Assembly: GCA_019055375.1 (NCBI GenBank)
Contig: JAHQIW010000852.1
Coordinates: 59,052-123,051, forward strand
Length of the DNA stretch: 64,000 nt
Direction: 5' to 3'
DNA from: Parelaphostrongylus tenuis
Lineage: Eukaryota > Nematoda > Chromadorea > Rhabditida > Metastrongylidae
Under the pieces are notes generated by a model. The model searched no databases. It was not told the DNA's origin and saw only the letters and a program-made list of their open reading frames with translations. How positions within the stretch are numbered: the stretch's first letter is position 1; each line of letters begins with the position of its first letter. Both the position numbers and the translations under genes were made by a program. Of this stretch, positions 31,910 to 44,110 are shown piece by piece.

Positions 31910-33200
31910 CATAAAAATGGCAACATCTGCACCGCAGTGGTCAGGGAAATCTGTTCTACATGGCCTTCTTTCGCTTGATTCGACACCTGTGACTAATCAA
32001 GTTTCAACAGACGGATGTTATTAAATACTAAAGTTGTTTTCAAGGATGATAGCATTGCCTCGATAAATCAGTGGTTTCCTCTAAGCGACTGTATACGCAG
32101 AATATGCATTCAAGTATGACAAAGGTGCTTCGAAAGCTGAAGACATGATGCAATCTTGAGCAACCAATTAGACTCAATCGTTCACTTCTCTCCTTTTTAT
32201 TGTTGAAAAAGAAACAAAACAGATTTTATCAATTTTTGAGGGAGAAGCTAATATCCTGCTTCTTAATTAACGCAATAGAATATAACTTGAAAATCAAATT
32301 GAAAACTTGATGATCAGTAGACAAAAGAACATTGAAGAATCAAAAAGGTTGAGAAACGAAGATAAGAAAAGCAACTTTCTTTTCCTTAAAGCTCAAAACT
32401 TGCTATTCTTGTAGACGAAATAGACGGCAAGTTTTTCAAGTTCTTCCCGAATCTCATTATTACAGGACTTATTCCATTAATACGCTATCACTCGACATCA
32501 AAAATATCACATTATGTGGACTCCATCTATTAAGCTGTCCTCTCATTTCTTTCACTCTATTGCTTTACTGAACTTTTCTAATTCAAATAGAGTTATTGAA
32601 GAAAGGTTGTAGCACTTTGAAGCAATGATTGCATTCATAGCATTTATTTTGGTTATATATACAAGAAAGTGAGTGGGGTACGGGTTAGAGATGCCATGCA
32701 AAATACTCGTGGTTGCTGGTTTGATTTCGTCTCCCAAGCTCATCTATTGTTCTATGACTCTGGAGTTGGCATATGGGTATGAGAGTGCTTGGAAGGATAA
32801 CAGCATTAACTCGGCACATCAAGAGGCTTGCTTAGTTTTTCTGAAAGGCTAAATATGCATTCAGTCACCTCTAATTCCTCAATGGAGTGAGATGTATGGC
32901 GCATCCCGCAGGTATAGACGCCGGACGCTTTATCACTTATAAATGAAGCAAAAATGGTATGTAGCAGACCCACAGATTACGTATTCACCCTACAGGTAGT
33001 GAGAGAACACATCATATTTCTTCGCTAACCAACTCGATTGAAAAAAGCTAAAAACTTTCGGCTTTACGTTGCTTGGCCATAGTACTCAGACATGCCTCAA
33101 AAACCACAAGTGAACATTCAGCGTATCGCCGAATCGTCTACATTTCAATCATTTCGCATGACTCAACGACAGAATTATCATAGCACATGGCCCTTACAAA
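31910..33200. other. No feature recognised
   Basis: AT-rich non-coding sequence. I could not support any exon, RNA or repeat. Confidence 0.4.
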
Positions 33201-33206
33201 CACTGC

Positions 33207-33460
33207 TCATGCTCGACATGTACGAGCATAAACAAATCGTAATAGGGAGTTATAAGTCAATGTTATAACGGAATAGCTCATCTGAACGACAATGTTTAAT
33301 AACAAGCGATGCTTCACAGCAAAAAGGATCTTTTCTATACGATGACTAGTATTCACATAAATGTAGTAAAAGAAATGCGCAAATAAAAGAAAAGATGGCA
33401 GGAAGGTCTTGATAACTAAGAAACGACCGAAGTTTTCTGCCAAAACGCCAGACTAACAAA
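33207..33460 (-). CDS. Possible membrane-protein exon
   Basis: Minus strand, after an acceptor-like CTTTGTTAG, open for about 83 codons to a stop: GVLAENFGRFLVIKTFLPSF, FAHFFYYIYVNTSH, then LLLNIVVQMSYSVITLTYNS. Two hydrophobic helices separated by a basic loop, a pattern seen in nematode serpentine receptors. No partner exon or motif confirms it. Confidence 0.3.
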
Positions 33461-33539
33461 GATGCATATGTAGAGAGATGGTGGTTTGTAAAATTTTTAG
33501 ATGTTTCACTATGCTTACATTTAGCGTCTTTAGGACACA

Positions 33540-34285
33540 TGGAACTATTAAGAAAGTTTCAGCCCATTGATATATGAAAAACTAGCCTTTTTAACAGCTT
33601 GTTGAACTTTGTCATACAGGAGAGGGGACAGTCGGTTGTCGATTTAATATAGTGAATTTACGCCGGCTTTATCAATGCTACTATTTGATCGCTTGAATGG
33701 ATGTTTGATATCCTATATCTGAATAGAAAAATGGCATCTAAGTGAGTAATATAATGAATTATTTCAGTGAGTAAATTGCTGAATCATCGAATTTCTCATT
33801 TTTTGAACTATGTGCATGACGTGACATCACGTACGGATCCCATCAGTTTTTTTCATCTGCTTTATTTTTCCGCATTCGCAATTGACGATAGTCTTTGGGT
33901 TTGTGCAAAAGTTCGGCAACGAATTGGGGGTTTTTGTATTGTTATGGATTTTTTCAAATATTGGCCGAAGAGGTTCTTTTCAGAATAGTGGAATAGCCGT
34001 GCAACCGTGCTCTCAGGTCTTAAGTTTGCGATTGCCAACCAATATGCACGGTCAGCTGATCTCTCTCATAGAGCGATCTCAGCGATCTCTGTTTGGTAGT
34101 CACAAGGGTTTGAGGTGCACCCACAAGTGGTGAATGTGGAAATTAAGAGCGAGCTTAAAAGCGAACATATACTTTTCGGAACGTACGTAAGTTCAGGAAT
34201 TAAACTCTTCATTTCTGCGGCCCTAATTTGACGTACCCTCACTCCTACGATCCACTTCGATCATAGAGCTCCAACCAAGTTAATG
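33540..34285. other. No feature recognised
   Basis: Overlapping short frames only. Nothing supported. Confidence 0.35.
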
Positions 34286-34289
34286 AAAA

Positions 34290-36800
34290 GTGCATGGGAG
34301 GAAGTAAGGAGTCCCTCTCAACTAATAAGCTCTCCCGTGTACCTTTAGGAGAGACTGGCAAACTACTCGTGTCAGCCTCCACTTTGAAAATTCAGCAACT
34401 TTACCTTGCAAGAAACTAAACATAATTATTCAGGAGACGCACCTCATTTCCCCAACTCCAAAAAAGTCTCTGATATGGTAGCGTTGAGAAAAACGAGTAC
34501 GAAGAGGCTCTAAATCTCACAGCCATGCTAGGCTGCCTAATCAGCAAAAGCTAAACTTACGACATGTGCAAATAATGCGCGTACACTTGCATGCGAATCT
34601 CCTAGAAAGGTACTGTTATAGAGGCAATAAGGAAAGGTGAGAGTCATCAGCCTGACACAAACGAGAAGACGCTACCCATTCTATACTGTCTATGACATAG
34701 AAAATATTTGTTTTGTAGGAAATGCGATAGTATAGGTGGGCGGATTTGATCACATTGTCAAAAATAGTCTGCCTATGGACATCGATTTATTTGAGCAACC
34801 TAAAACTTGAACGCTGCTTCCTACGGATGAAGCAATGTGAATTAATGCAGAGCTTGACCATTCGTTGTGTATCACCAGCGTCAAATTTGACGAGGACGGA
34901 GTCGAGGCGCTATATTTAAACGTGGATGCAGTCTTCAGAGAAGACCGCACATTCTTCATACCATTGACAATGTTAATATGAAGGGTGGATCTAGAAGAAA
35001 TCCTGAAGAACATTACATTGAGGCCCACGATCTAGAATGGAACAAACAGGGTGCCACTGTTTGAGGTTACGTGACCTTTCACGGCAGCTTACAATTTATG
35101 CTCCACTTAGCGGTGAAAGTGGATATCTTCTAGTGGAGAATAGCATGACGGAATAGACCACATCTAAGTAAATCAAAAGGTGCGCTTTATTCAATTGTCC
35201 CGAAATCTACGCAAGATCAAACCACCGCCTTCTTTGCGCAACATTCCATCTTTTGCAATACAGGAAGCCACAAGTGTCAAAGATCGAAACCTCAGAAGTA
35301 CCATATACCGGGATTTATTGAAATCATCAGTTGATTCCTGGTCAAATGTCGCCAATGACAATACTGATGAAGAAATAAACGTGATAGCCTGGTGCAGACA
35401 TGATAAAATCTGAACACCTGAGGAATCTTCCACCAGCTCTCCTCAATATAGTGGCTCTGCTCCTCTAGCGTTACCTGTCAGATTGCAGCGATCTTGATCA
35501 ACAGAAAACCATTACGGTCCTGTTGCTGTTCAAAAACGACATTGGCAAATATAGCCCAATATGCTTGCTGTTCGTCGTTCATAAACTCTTCATGTGAACC
35601 ATCCTGAACACGAATGAACTTCGGACGAAGGACAGTCATGCGAACAAGAACAGTTTCGAGAAGGATGCAGTGCCATAGACTAAACCACATCAACGCGATC
35701 ACAAGACTCTATGATGAAGTATCAAGTGAGCAAAATCGCTCTATCTCATTTGCATCGACCAAAGAAGATATCTGCTTCAGTGTAAACAGAATCAGTCATA
35801 AAAGCTCTGGACAGCCAGAGCGTCTCTACTTAGTACATAAGGATTCTTTTAGAGCTATGTGAAGAGTTCAATACCAAAATGTCGCCATTCCATGACGATA
35901 TTACTATCGACACACGAGGAGAGATTCAACAAAACGATACTGTCTCGAAAAATTATTCACTGTCACAGCCCACATTAGAATGGCATAACACGGGAGTGAA
36001 AGTCGACGGTCGACAGGTATAGCATTCTCTATTAACTGATGACTTCGTTCTTATATATCGAGTATAAGCCAATTGGAACAAGTGTTGATCAATTTCGACA
36101 GCCGCTGTGGAAAGATTGATCAGCGGCTAAATCTCGTAAAATGATATTCATGAGGAATGGATTGTTTTCAATGTTCCTTTTAGCCCAACGGGATGAATGC
36201 TCCAGTTGAGTCTATCGAGTTTGTAAAGTCAATATGATGGACGATTTAGTTTCAGAGTTGGGCAGAAAGAGTCAAGCGGAACGAAAGTCTGAGAGCATCG
36301 ATAATATAGTAAAGATAACAACAAGCACTCGGCTCTGCGCCTGCTCTTTTGAGTCAACGATTATCCCTACCCCAATTTACGCATCGAAAGCTGGTCGCCA
36401 CGTAAGCGCGCAATCACAAATCGATGTTAGAAGTATGCGGTTCTCAAAAATAAGAAAAAGAGCCCAAAGCCCTCACAAGGGTAGAGATTTGCAGTGTGAG
36501 ATGCTGTTTTACTTACCAAGCTAACATATACCATATGGGCGAACACGTAGTGGTTTTCGACGACAATTGATGGACAAAAGCCTGGCCAGCTGAATTTTCT
36601 GAAATGTCAAAAGAGCAACAGGAAGGCAACCGACAATGGTCTGATTCCTTCACGAAAAGCTTTGAAGAAATATATGATGGTAAACAATTTTCTACCGCAA
36701 GGAAGAGCACTAAACTGCTCTTGTACGTAACGTTGTACGTTGTAGGGGAAAGTACAAGTCTCACTGGCGTCTGCCTCAGCCACTCAACAACCAGCGCAGT
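34290..36800 (+). pseudogene. RTE-type non-LTR retrotransposon, copy 3, decayed
   Basis: Runs the full length of the element but is heavily decayed. Leader (CTTTAGGAGAGACTGGC), endonuclease start (GAGAAGACGCTACCC), AACATTACATTGAGGCCCACG, RT region (GACAGTCATGCGAACAAGAAC; CACACGAGGAGAGATTCAAC), and the C-terminal part SELGRKSQAERKSESIDNIV, RLCACSFESTIIPTPIYAS, ending ITKSFEEIYDG-like near 36665 and CTGGCGTCTGCCTCAGCC near 36770. Many stops and frame changes. Confidence 0.72.
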
Positions 36801-37059
36801 GAGATTTGATACATGTGGTACTGATGCCAAAAGACTCCTTCCATTTTTGTTCGGAACCGATTTACTGAGCCCAGAGATACGTAGGCTTACCTTTACTTAG
36901 TTCCGGGCCGGCTTCAGCACCCGACATTGAGAGCTTCGCTGAATAGGATTTCTGTCAATCAATCATTTAAATGCTCAGTGTTCAGCTAACATTTGGTCTA
37001 GTTGATTGATCTGAACTGAAGTGCTCACCAGTGTGGATTGGCTGAAAACTAAAGACTTC

Positions 37060-37144
37060 AGATTCATCACCACCACTAGCACCGCTGACAGTGTGCCCAA
37101 ACGCCAGACAATTACGAGTGCGTTCTAGTTGATCATGGGCGATT
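37060..37144 (-). pseudogene. Decayed exon related to 57.1 kb
   Basis: Minus strand, directly after acceptor TTTCTCAG: IAHDQLERTRNCLAFG, then a frame change to TLSAVLVVVMNLKSL. The exon at 57203-57089 has the same acceptor position, phase and residues (IIRYQLKRTRICLAF...VNVKSL). Similar sequence continues into both introns. The frame break suggests a pseudo-exon. Confidence 0.45.
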
Positions 37145-37329
37145 CTGAGAAATCAATTCTGAAATTTATGAAGAAATTATAGCAAAATTTTACGTAGTAT
37201 AAATTTTGTTTAGAACGCGACCCCTCAACGAGTTGTAAGTCGTTATTTTCGATGCAATTTTAAACGAAATGCAAGCAGTGTAGAAGTCATAATATCTTCA
37301 TACCGCTATATATACTTTCACTTTAGTAC

Positions 37330-38185
37330 TTTAATCAACACGTAACTCAGTTCTTCTCTTTTTTTTTATTATTTAGGTCTCAGTACACCTAGCATTCGCT
37401 CTGTCTCTTTGCTCATTAAGGGTTTTATCTTTTCACGAACGTTGAAGAATATGGGTCGGGCATGTCACCTTACAATCTCTAAATAGCCAGGTCGGTGACT
37501 TCCGTACGGCGTTTGTTACTAATTGCCTGAGAGTGTTGAGTGGCTGTGGGATAAACATTGAAAAGTCCGACTCTCTCTAAACCACGACATGAGTGAGGCA
37601 AATGCAAGATTTCTAACGATCGGTCCTTTCCTTTGATTGTGACCCCACTTTTGTGAGAGTCTGGACGTACTATATCTAACCATATATGATTATTTGGTGA
37701 ATATTCGTATGCACCAAGAATATAATACAAAACAATTCAACAGCTTGGTTCTCATACAAATTCCACCTTTTTAACGCTTATGTAGAAGAGGTCACCGGTG
37801 TTATGTGACGCACTGTGGGAAATAAACCTCACCCACACTAGAAAATAATCTGAGATGAGGTGCCATATCATTTCTTGTGTTCAGACGCTCTCCTAATTTA
37901 TTTATTCTTTGACTCTTGTGGCATATCCACAAAGCCTCAAGGTTTCACAAGCTAATGTCTTTGACTCGTGCCCCAGGATTCTTGCTGCCGCATCAAAGTT
38001 CACACTGCTGTAGAATTCTTCGAAGCGACCTTTCTAGCAGAGTAAGGGTAAAGTCGATTTCGGGTAGTCTCAAATCTGATATTCATCATTGGCATACATA
38101 AAACTTGATCATTTAGATAATTGGACAGCTTAGCTTTACAAGTTGTGAGGACTTCAGTACATTTTCCATTCGCTTCTTTGTGTCG
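37330..38185. other. No feature recognised
   Basis: Pyrimidine-rich tract near 37355. No coding exon supported. Confidence 0.35.
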
Positions 38186-38189
38186 CGAC

Positions 38190-38520
38190 AGTCGTCCATG
38201 GGTGCGAGTCTAAGTGTGAAATATCAACAGCTGCGAGTGCAGCTGGTTAGTTCTTCCTACAAATGCGTTCGTCCAAGGTGTAGGTGGTCGTCCTCGACGA
38301 CGAGTATATTGTAGTAAAGTCCATTTCACTATTCTTTTCGTCCACATGTCAGCTATTCCTCTCATCATGTAATTGGGCCAACTGTGTTTCGCTGTGAGGT
38401 TTTTGGGATTTTCATCAATACTTATATCCTTCGCGTCCCAGTCGACAACCTTGTTCTTCACTGCAGTGCTGCGGTAAGCGGTTTCCACGATATCGTATCG
38501 CCTTGTCAAATCCGTTTTCC
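38190..38520 (-). pseudogene. Non-LTR retrotransposon C-terminal tail
   Basis: Open for 99 codons on the minus strand: KNKVVDWDAKDISIDEN, HSWPNYMMRGIADMWTKRIV, RRRGRPPTPWTNAFV. This corresponds to the KIRWAGHVM...RWTRAV..W.PRD..R..GRPPTRWSD tail that ends RTE-type polyproteins (compare 49260-49420), but the sequence is distinct enough to be another subfamily. Only the tail remains. Confidence 0.7.
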
Positions 38521-38839
38521 ATTGGATATGCTAAGAGGCTAATGAAGGAGCTGTGTTTTCACAGTGCAACCTTCATAGCAGTCTGATAGAGTTCTTATCT
38601 AGGACGCATCCACTCCATGTCGACGAACGCTAATAGAAATGCTTTCGTTTTAACACTAACAAACGTTTTTCATAATCGAGAAAAGTTGGGATTGAAAGCA
38701 AATGGTATTTGCGAGAGACTCCTATGACTTTCTCGCGATTTGGATGTGGTCCATGTACTACAATCCACTTCGAAATCCTGCTAGCTCAGCTGGTTGTCCT
38801 TAAATGGAAATCACTGATATATCTAAAAAGATAACTAAA

Positions 38840-39070
38840 AAGATCTGTGTTTGGTGAGTTCTTCACTGAACATAGAGTGTAAAACGTACGTCGTCGCTAA
38901 CTCTTATTGTGGGGACTGGAGCACCCACAGAGATTAGCAAAAGACGAGAAAGGGTAACTGCCCGACTGACGAGATCGCAAGATCGAAACACGTGTATCGG
39001 GCTCTATAAGTCAGCCCTCATTGGCAGACCACTGACATGCGTGGCTCAAATAATGATTATCAGGCATAAA
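38840..39070 (+). mobile_element. Small ribozyme element with intact hammerhead
   Basis: Shares with the pair at 1.9-2.5 kb the words ACATAGAGTGTAAAACGTACG and GTCGTCG, the hammerhead, CTATAAG, and the end GACATGCGTGGCTCAAATAATGATTATCAGG. 5' part is shorter than at 28.8 kb. Confidence 0.72.
38960..39002 (+). ncRNA. Intact hammerhead ribozyme
   Basis: Near-ideal motif. Stem I GCCCGA/TCGGGC (38960-38965 with 38997-39002) pairs at six of six positions. Core CTGACGA (N7 is C, which is allowed). Stem II GATC/GATC closed by a GCAA tetraloop. GAAA at 38985-38988. Stem III A-U and C-G over ACGT. Cleavage triplet GTA, cut after 38996. Confidence 0.88.
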
Positions 39071-39079
39071 AAGATAATC

Positions 39080-39735
39080 TTAATAAAAGTTCTGTAAAAT
39101 ACACTTAGCAAGCAAATGCATGATAGTTACGAAGAATCCTTTGGTCACGTTTTTGTGGACTTTGTGGATGCTGACTAGGCGCAGCGCCCTTCACTGGTCT
39201 GGAATTTTTTCTTTTGAAAAGAATATCGCTATATGTGCTACGAAAAGTGCATGAAAATTATAAACTCCAGCTCCCAAAGAGACCACAGTGCTGTTGTAGG
39301 GTTCTGGAGCTGTGTCTTTTTCTAGCTTTTTAGCGCAACTCGAAAAGGCAGTATTCCAAGAAGTTTTTCTAATTTTAAGATCTAAGATGGTATGACAGAA
39401 CGTGGAAGATTAGCAAATATTTTTTTCGTTGCCGCTGTCAATTCCATGTCATAGCGTGAAGTATCAGTACGTCGCTCGTCAGCACTAGCAGCAGACCAGT
39501 ATAATCACGAGGATTACGACGGCACTTCTCAAAACTACCAGCACTTTCTTCTGACTGTACTAATGTCGATCATCTTGTGAAGTTCTTCGACAGCTGGCAT
39601 TTGATAATATCAGTGCTGAATGTGTAGCATGAAGTTCATGTCTTAACTTTCATCTCTTTTCAAGCAACATCTTTGTGATGGTGTAATTGCAACTGATTCT
39701 TTATTAATGAGCACCTGAAGCTAATTAGGCTTAGT
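39080..39735. other. No firm feature
   Basis: A minus-strand stretch near 39530-39480 reads VLVVLRSAVVILVIILVCC before a stop; it resembles the helix exons of loci A and B in pattern, but borders and frame are unconvincing. Confidence 0.25.
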
Positions 39736-39742
39736 TTTTAAC

Positions 39743-39802
39743 TTAGAGAATTGAGTGGTGAGCAAAAACACGGCCTCAAGCGACAATCTTGAGGCTGTGG
39801 TA
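39743..39802 (-). mobile_element. tRNA-derived SINE, family 2, tail fragment
   Basis: Minus-strand copy of the tail only: CTCAAGATT..CGCTTGAGGCCGTG, TTTTTGCTCACCACTCAATTCTCTAAG. Confidence 0.6.
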
Positions 39803-39809
39803 AGAGACC

Positions 39810-41055
39810 TGGACTACGAACCGAAAATGCTCACGCAGAGAACCCTTGAGACTTTCTGGATTAGATTTAACAATTCAAAAATGAATGGAAGGGGAGAGTG
39901 CTTGAACAACACAACTGATTTGCCACTTCATCTTGAAAAGATTTTCTAGTTGGTGTAAGGTCCTTCATATCATATTATAGGTAACTGATTTGATTTTTCC
40001 ATCAACCTTTCGTCGAATAAGTGTTATTTGAATGTTAATTGAATGGTCAAATATGGTTTGATATGACATATCAAAATCTTAAGTATGAGAAGTCGCAGAA
40101 ACATCACTCATCGATTCTGAAGAAGATATACCATTCTCGCACGAGATTTCAAAGGAGCTAATCTAATGAGATATTTAGCACATTTGACTTTTATTATTTT
40201 CTTCCGAAAAGTTATTAATTCTTTACGGACGGTGAGGACCATTCTGACCCTCATTTGGGCTCCCGTTCGGAGAGCTAAAAAATTGGTGCGCGCCTCAATA
40301 CAGATGCGGGTTAATTAAGATTTTGAAGGAACATTGCCCTAATAAATGTTGGTTATCACTGAGGAAACCTATTTTAGAAAAATCAACCCCAATGCTTTTT
40401 GAAGCCCTGCAATTTTCAAGGGGAAACAAGGTTTTGCGTAAACAAACATATTTCCAGGTGCTGAGTACTTTCTCCTATTTCGTTCACGTCTTTGCAACAA
40501 GTCTATAGTTTGAAAAAAACTGATTCCAACACTAAGCTTGTTTTGTGAAAAGATGTCTATGATGCGTTTTACCGTTGAAAGGAAGATAACGTTTTGCAAT
40601 CAAAGTTCGCTTTTCTTAGTCTTCACATTGGATTTTATTGTATGATTTAGTATGATTTTGATTCTTGAAGGACTTTATAGCTAAGAAAATAGATTGTCAC
40701 TCAGAGGATTTTATAAAGATAATTCCAATCAAAATAACGTCCAACTGGCTTAAAATCACGTGCTTCTGAATACGATTTCTGCTGCATGCGGTCGCATTCT
40801 GTGGAATGTGTTCAAGAATCCCTGATTTTTATCGGAACAAGCTCTCTTCCTAAATTATCTCGATGGCTCGAAAAATATAGATTTTAGTGTCAAGCTTAGC
40901 ATTTAGCAAGGACATATTCTGCCTGTGCTACTAGCGAAAAAAAATTGCATTCCTTGGCAGTCAGCCCGTACATTCACCTTTACAGAGGACTTATTGGTAA
41001 TAAGGAGACCTTACTAGGAATTGATAGGCAGATTGACACATAACGCGTTGTAGCG
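39810..41055. other. No feature recognised
   Basis: No coding exon or repeat could be supported by eye. Confidence 0.35.
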
Positions 41056-41059
41056 TAGA

Positions 41060-41175
41060 AAGAGTGGTGTGCGAAACGAGCATGGATAGTGCAACGGCTC
41101 AGCACGCGCTTCCGGCAAGAGTGAGATCTGGGTTCAAGTCCCACCTGACGCAAACGTTTTTGCACGCCACTCTAC
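41060..41175 (+). mobile_element. tRNA-derived SINE, diverged family 2
   Basis: GAGCATGGATAGTGCAACGG... head with B box GGGTTCAAGTCCCACC (41129-41144) and tail AAACGTTTTTGCACGCCACTCT. The tail and the preceding AGAGTGGTGTGCGAAACG are inverted repeats of each other, so the unit folds back. A real tRNA is unlikely because no 3' acceptor partner is present. Confidence 0.55.
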
Positions 41176-41819
41176 ATCAGTGGGACTCCACTTTGTTGAG
41201 CGATGGACTACAACCAGCTCACAGCCATACGTGAAAAACGCTTCAAAAGTCGAACAAATTGGGCTACGAAGTTTTGCCATATCCTCCATAAACGCCGGAC
41301 CTTGCGTCCACAGACTAATACTTCTTCAGCCGCCTCGACAGCTCCTTGCACGGAAGCGCTTCCACAATCAGTAGTATGCAGTACATGCTTATCAAGAGTT
41401 CGCCGAATCCCGAGGCACCGATTTTTATGCCACAAGAATAACCAAGTGTTTTTTTTTGCTGGAATATTTGTGTTGAGTTTTAGCGATTCCTATTTTCAGT
41501 AAAGATGTGTTTGAGCGTAATTCTAATCATTCAGAGATTCACGGTCGGAAACCGTCATCACTTTTGCACCAAGTAGTCATGCAGTCGGTTCTAGTTATAT
41601 TGGCTACATAATGTGCTGTGCGCAATTCTTATAATTCCAGTAGGACTTTTCAGGTCACCGTTTTTTGGTGTTTTTGGAAATAGTGCTATTTTCACTTTGT
41701 GTCAATGATGTACAAAGTAGTTAGGATGTTGTCCGCCATGCTGTCTGATCCAACCGCTCGCAGATTCAATCTAATAGGCACATTCCGGCACTGAACCATA
41801 ATAAAGTTACAATTCTGGG

Positions 41820-42045
41820 ACACCGTTGGCGCCTTTTCAGCACCGCAAGAGCAACCCATTTCCCGACCATGCTGTGACATTCAACGAAAAGTCGATCTTA
41901 CGTGGTAACCATCGACGATTAGAAGAAGACTGTGTCACACAACCCATGATAACGAATCAATTCTCCTCGCCGTCTATTTTTAAATTCCTAAAATTTATCC
42001 ACAGCGCCTCAAGAATCCTAAGTGCTGGGGTAATGAACTGGTTGT
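41820..42045 (+). pseudogene. mariner-like fragment
   Basis: Reads HAVTFNEKSILRGNHRRLEED, comparable to the mariner block IVTCDEKWILYDNRRRSAQW, again with Asp changed to Asn. Short and weak; the mariner call rests on this block alone. Confidence 0.4.
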
Positions 42046-42394
42046 GAAATCTTCAATCAACGAAAATCGCACTGCACGCATCGACTTCAGCGGAAGGACG
42101 CGAATGCCGTTTTTTCTTCCCCGTGTTCAAAAGCGATTTTCGTACACTTCCACGGTTTCCTCTTTATGTCCATATGTTTTACATGCATATAACTCTCATG
42201 TGGGACCAAGACTCTGGTGAAGAGTGATCTTATCTTCTCTTTTCTCCATTGGTATATAGACTTTTTCAGAAGTGATGAACTTTCGAAGTAGTTCCCAAGA
42301 CTGACTATCCATATACCTCATCATGCTTCAGCAGTAAATCCTTATTTTCTTCTTGAGCCAAACACGAGGCTTCATGACGCTACTTATTCAAAAA

Positions 42395-42431
42395 GCTAAC
42401 GTATCGGCAGTTTCGTCTTCTTCAGAACCTA
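42395..42431 (-). ncRNA. Hammerhead-like motif, Penelope type, left arm
   Basis: Minus strand: AGGTT - CTGAAGA - AGACGAAACTGCC - GATAC - GTT - AGCT. Core CUGAAGA kept; GAAA is changed to GAUA, which should abolish cleavage. Confidence 0.55.
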
Positions 42432-42884
42432 GAATTAGGTTGTTCACAATCCAGTCAGCCAAATACCTCTATTACCTGCTTAGAAAAAAATCATCGAACC
42501 CAGATTCAAGGCACAGAAGGATAACAGAGCAGATTTTGACATAGAAATCACCATCATTGCGCAGTAACATAAAGCATCAACGTGACATAATCTAGAATCA
42601 TTTTTGGATTAATATCAACAATCCAATTATGAACCGCAAAAGGGAATGCTTCGTGATCACTTGTGAAATGAAGGAGTATAAAAGACAATTATTTTCATGA
42701 GGGAAATGCATTACAAGTCAATGTAATCTCTGCCTGCTGGTCTCCAATTGAACAACTCAGGAGGGGAGTTGTAAAAGCGGTAAGTATAAGTTGATTTGTG
42801 CTTGATGCGATTGAACTTTGGGTTTGGTGATTCTTTTGAACGGGTAATGGAAGTGTTTGGCAGACTGGATGGTGACTAATGTTC

Positions 42885-42925
42885 TCAAGGTATGGAGAAG
42901 GCGAAACTACCGAAACGTCAGCTGA
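42885..42925 (+). ncRNA. Hammerhead-like motif, Penelope type, right arm
   Basis: AGGT - ATGGAGA - AGGCGAAACTACC - GAAAC - GTC - AGCT. The 3' half with triplet GTC is intact; the core CUGAAGA has become AUGGAGA. Decayed. Confidence 0.5.
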
Positions 42926-42999
42926 TTGAATAAAGTGTATAATAAAACCTCGTGTTTGGCTTGAGAAGAAAATAAGTAATAACATTTTTGAAATCTGTG

Positions 43000-43980
43000 A
43001 GATATGAGTTATCGAATGAAGATGCAAAGTATAAACCATTTCCGATCTTTATGTGAGTACAAAACAGATCAAAACTGAAACTTACGATTCGGTGATTCAG
43101 TCTTCATCAGAGCATGGGCACACTATGTCATAATGTTTAGTTATACAGTTAGTAATTCGTATACGTAGTAAGACATCGCTGTGCTCTCCTGCTTTATGCG
43201 CACCCAACCAACCACATCATATTGTTACTGAGTAAGGGTTACTGCAACCTCATATAGGCTCAACGATGGGCTCTCTCGCTTATATAGTGCTTTTCATGCC
43301 TAGTTCACCAATCTCATGTACTGTTCCAGCTATCCTCTACGGTAATCATGCCCATCACTCTTGGACCGACTATTGTTTTGGGTCACTACATGGGCCGTGT
43401 GAGCTTTATGATATTAATAAAGCGTTTTTTTTTTTGTTTTACTATTGTTTAGAACTGCTTGATTGCCCAAGGCTGAGGCACTGCTCTGTGGCTCGAAGAT
43501 CTGTTTTTAGCATCATCTGTTATATTTAACTATCTATGAGCAGAAATAGTGCCAAAGTAAAGGTTGCCGCATTGAAAGAAGAGTGGTTCCAAGTCTTTGA
43601 AGAAAGGTTTTGGTACTCCTGCGGACGAGTAGTTATAAATCAGTGACCATGTAATTGTTGAGAATGTTGCTTTCAGCAACAAACAAGTTCGGCAACCAAT
43701 TACCAACAACGTTGAAAGACCTTTAACCTTTTCCAGATTCTGTACAAGTGATCTATGTTTGTGAAAGGTTTATGTAGTGACAGTATCATGCATTTCTCTG
43801 AACTAATCACTATATTTTGCACTTTACCAGAAACCAAAAGCATCTAAGACAATTCAGTACAAATTTTACGACTTCAAACTGTTCAATGCTTTCATCTTTT
43901 TACACACTTGGTTGGTAGAAATCAATTGCACAAATGTCACAACAATGGTATGAGGTTCGAAATATTTCTACGGTCTTGCG
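43000..43980. other. No feature recognised
   Basis: A poly-T tract near 43425. No supported gene. Confidence 0.35.
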
Positions 43981-43984
43981 GGCG

Positions 43985-44110
43985 ACCTATGATTCAATCC
44001 AATAACACTGGCCGTTCGAAATAGACGTCTAACTGAAACACGTGACGACGATTGAATAATGAAATGTCCGTTGAATCTGGTTTATTTTCTAAAGATAAAG
44101 AAATAAAGAT
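43985..44110. repeat. Short repeat shared with 31.8 kb
   Basis: See 31770-31905: common words ACGACGATTGAATAATGAAATGTCCGT and an A/T-rich continuation, same orientation. Confidence 0.4.

Larger units (their letters stand above)
42310..42990. repeat. Head-to-head pair of Penelope terminal segments
   Basis: Left part (42340-42500, minus sense) and right part (42830-42980, plus sense) are inverted copies of about 150 bp, each with CCTCGTGTTTGGCT(C/T)(A/G)AGAAGAAAATAAG at the outer end and a Penelope-type hammerhead motif further in. Left part also matches the 3' terminal segment of Penelope copy 2 (29460-29690). About 330 bp of unrelated spacer separates them. Confidence 0.75.
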
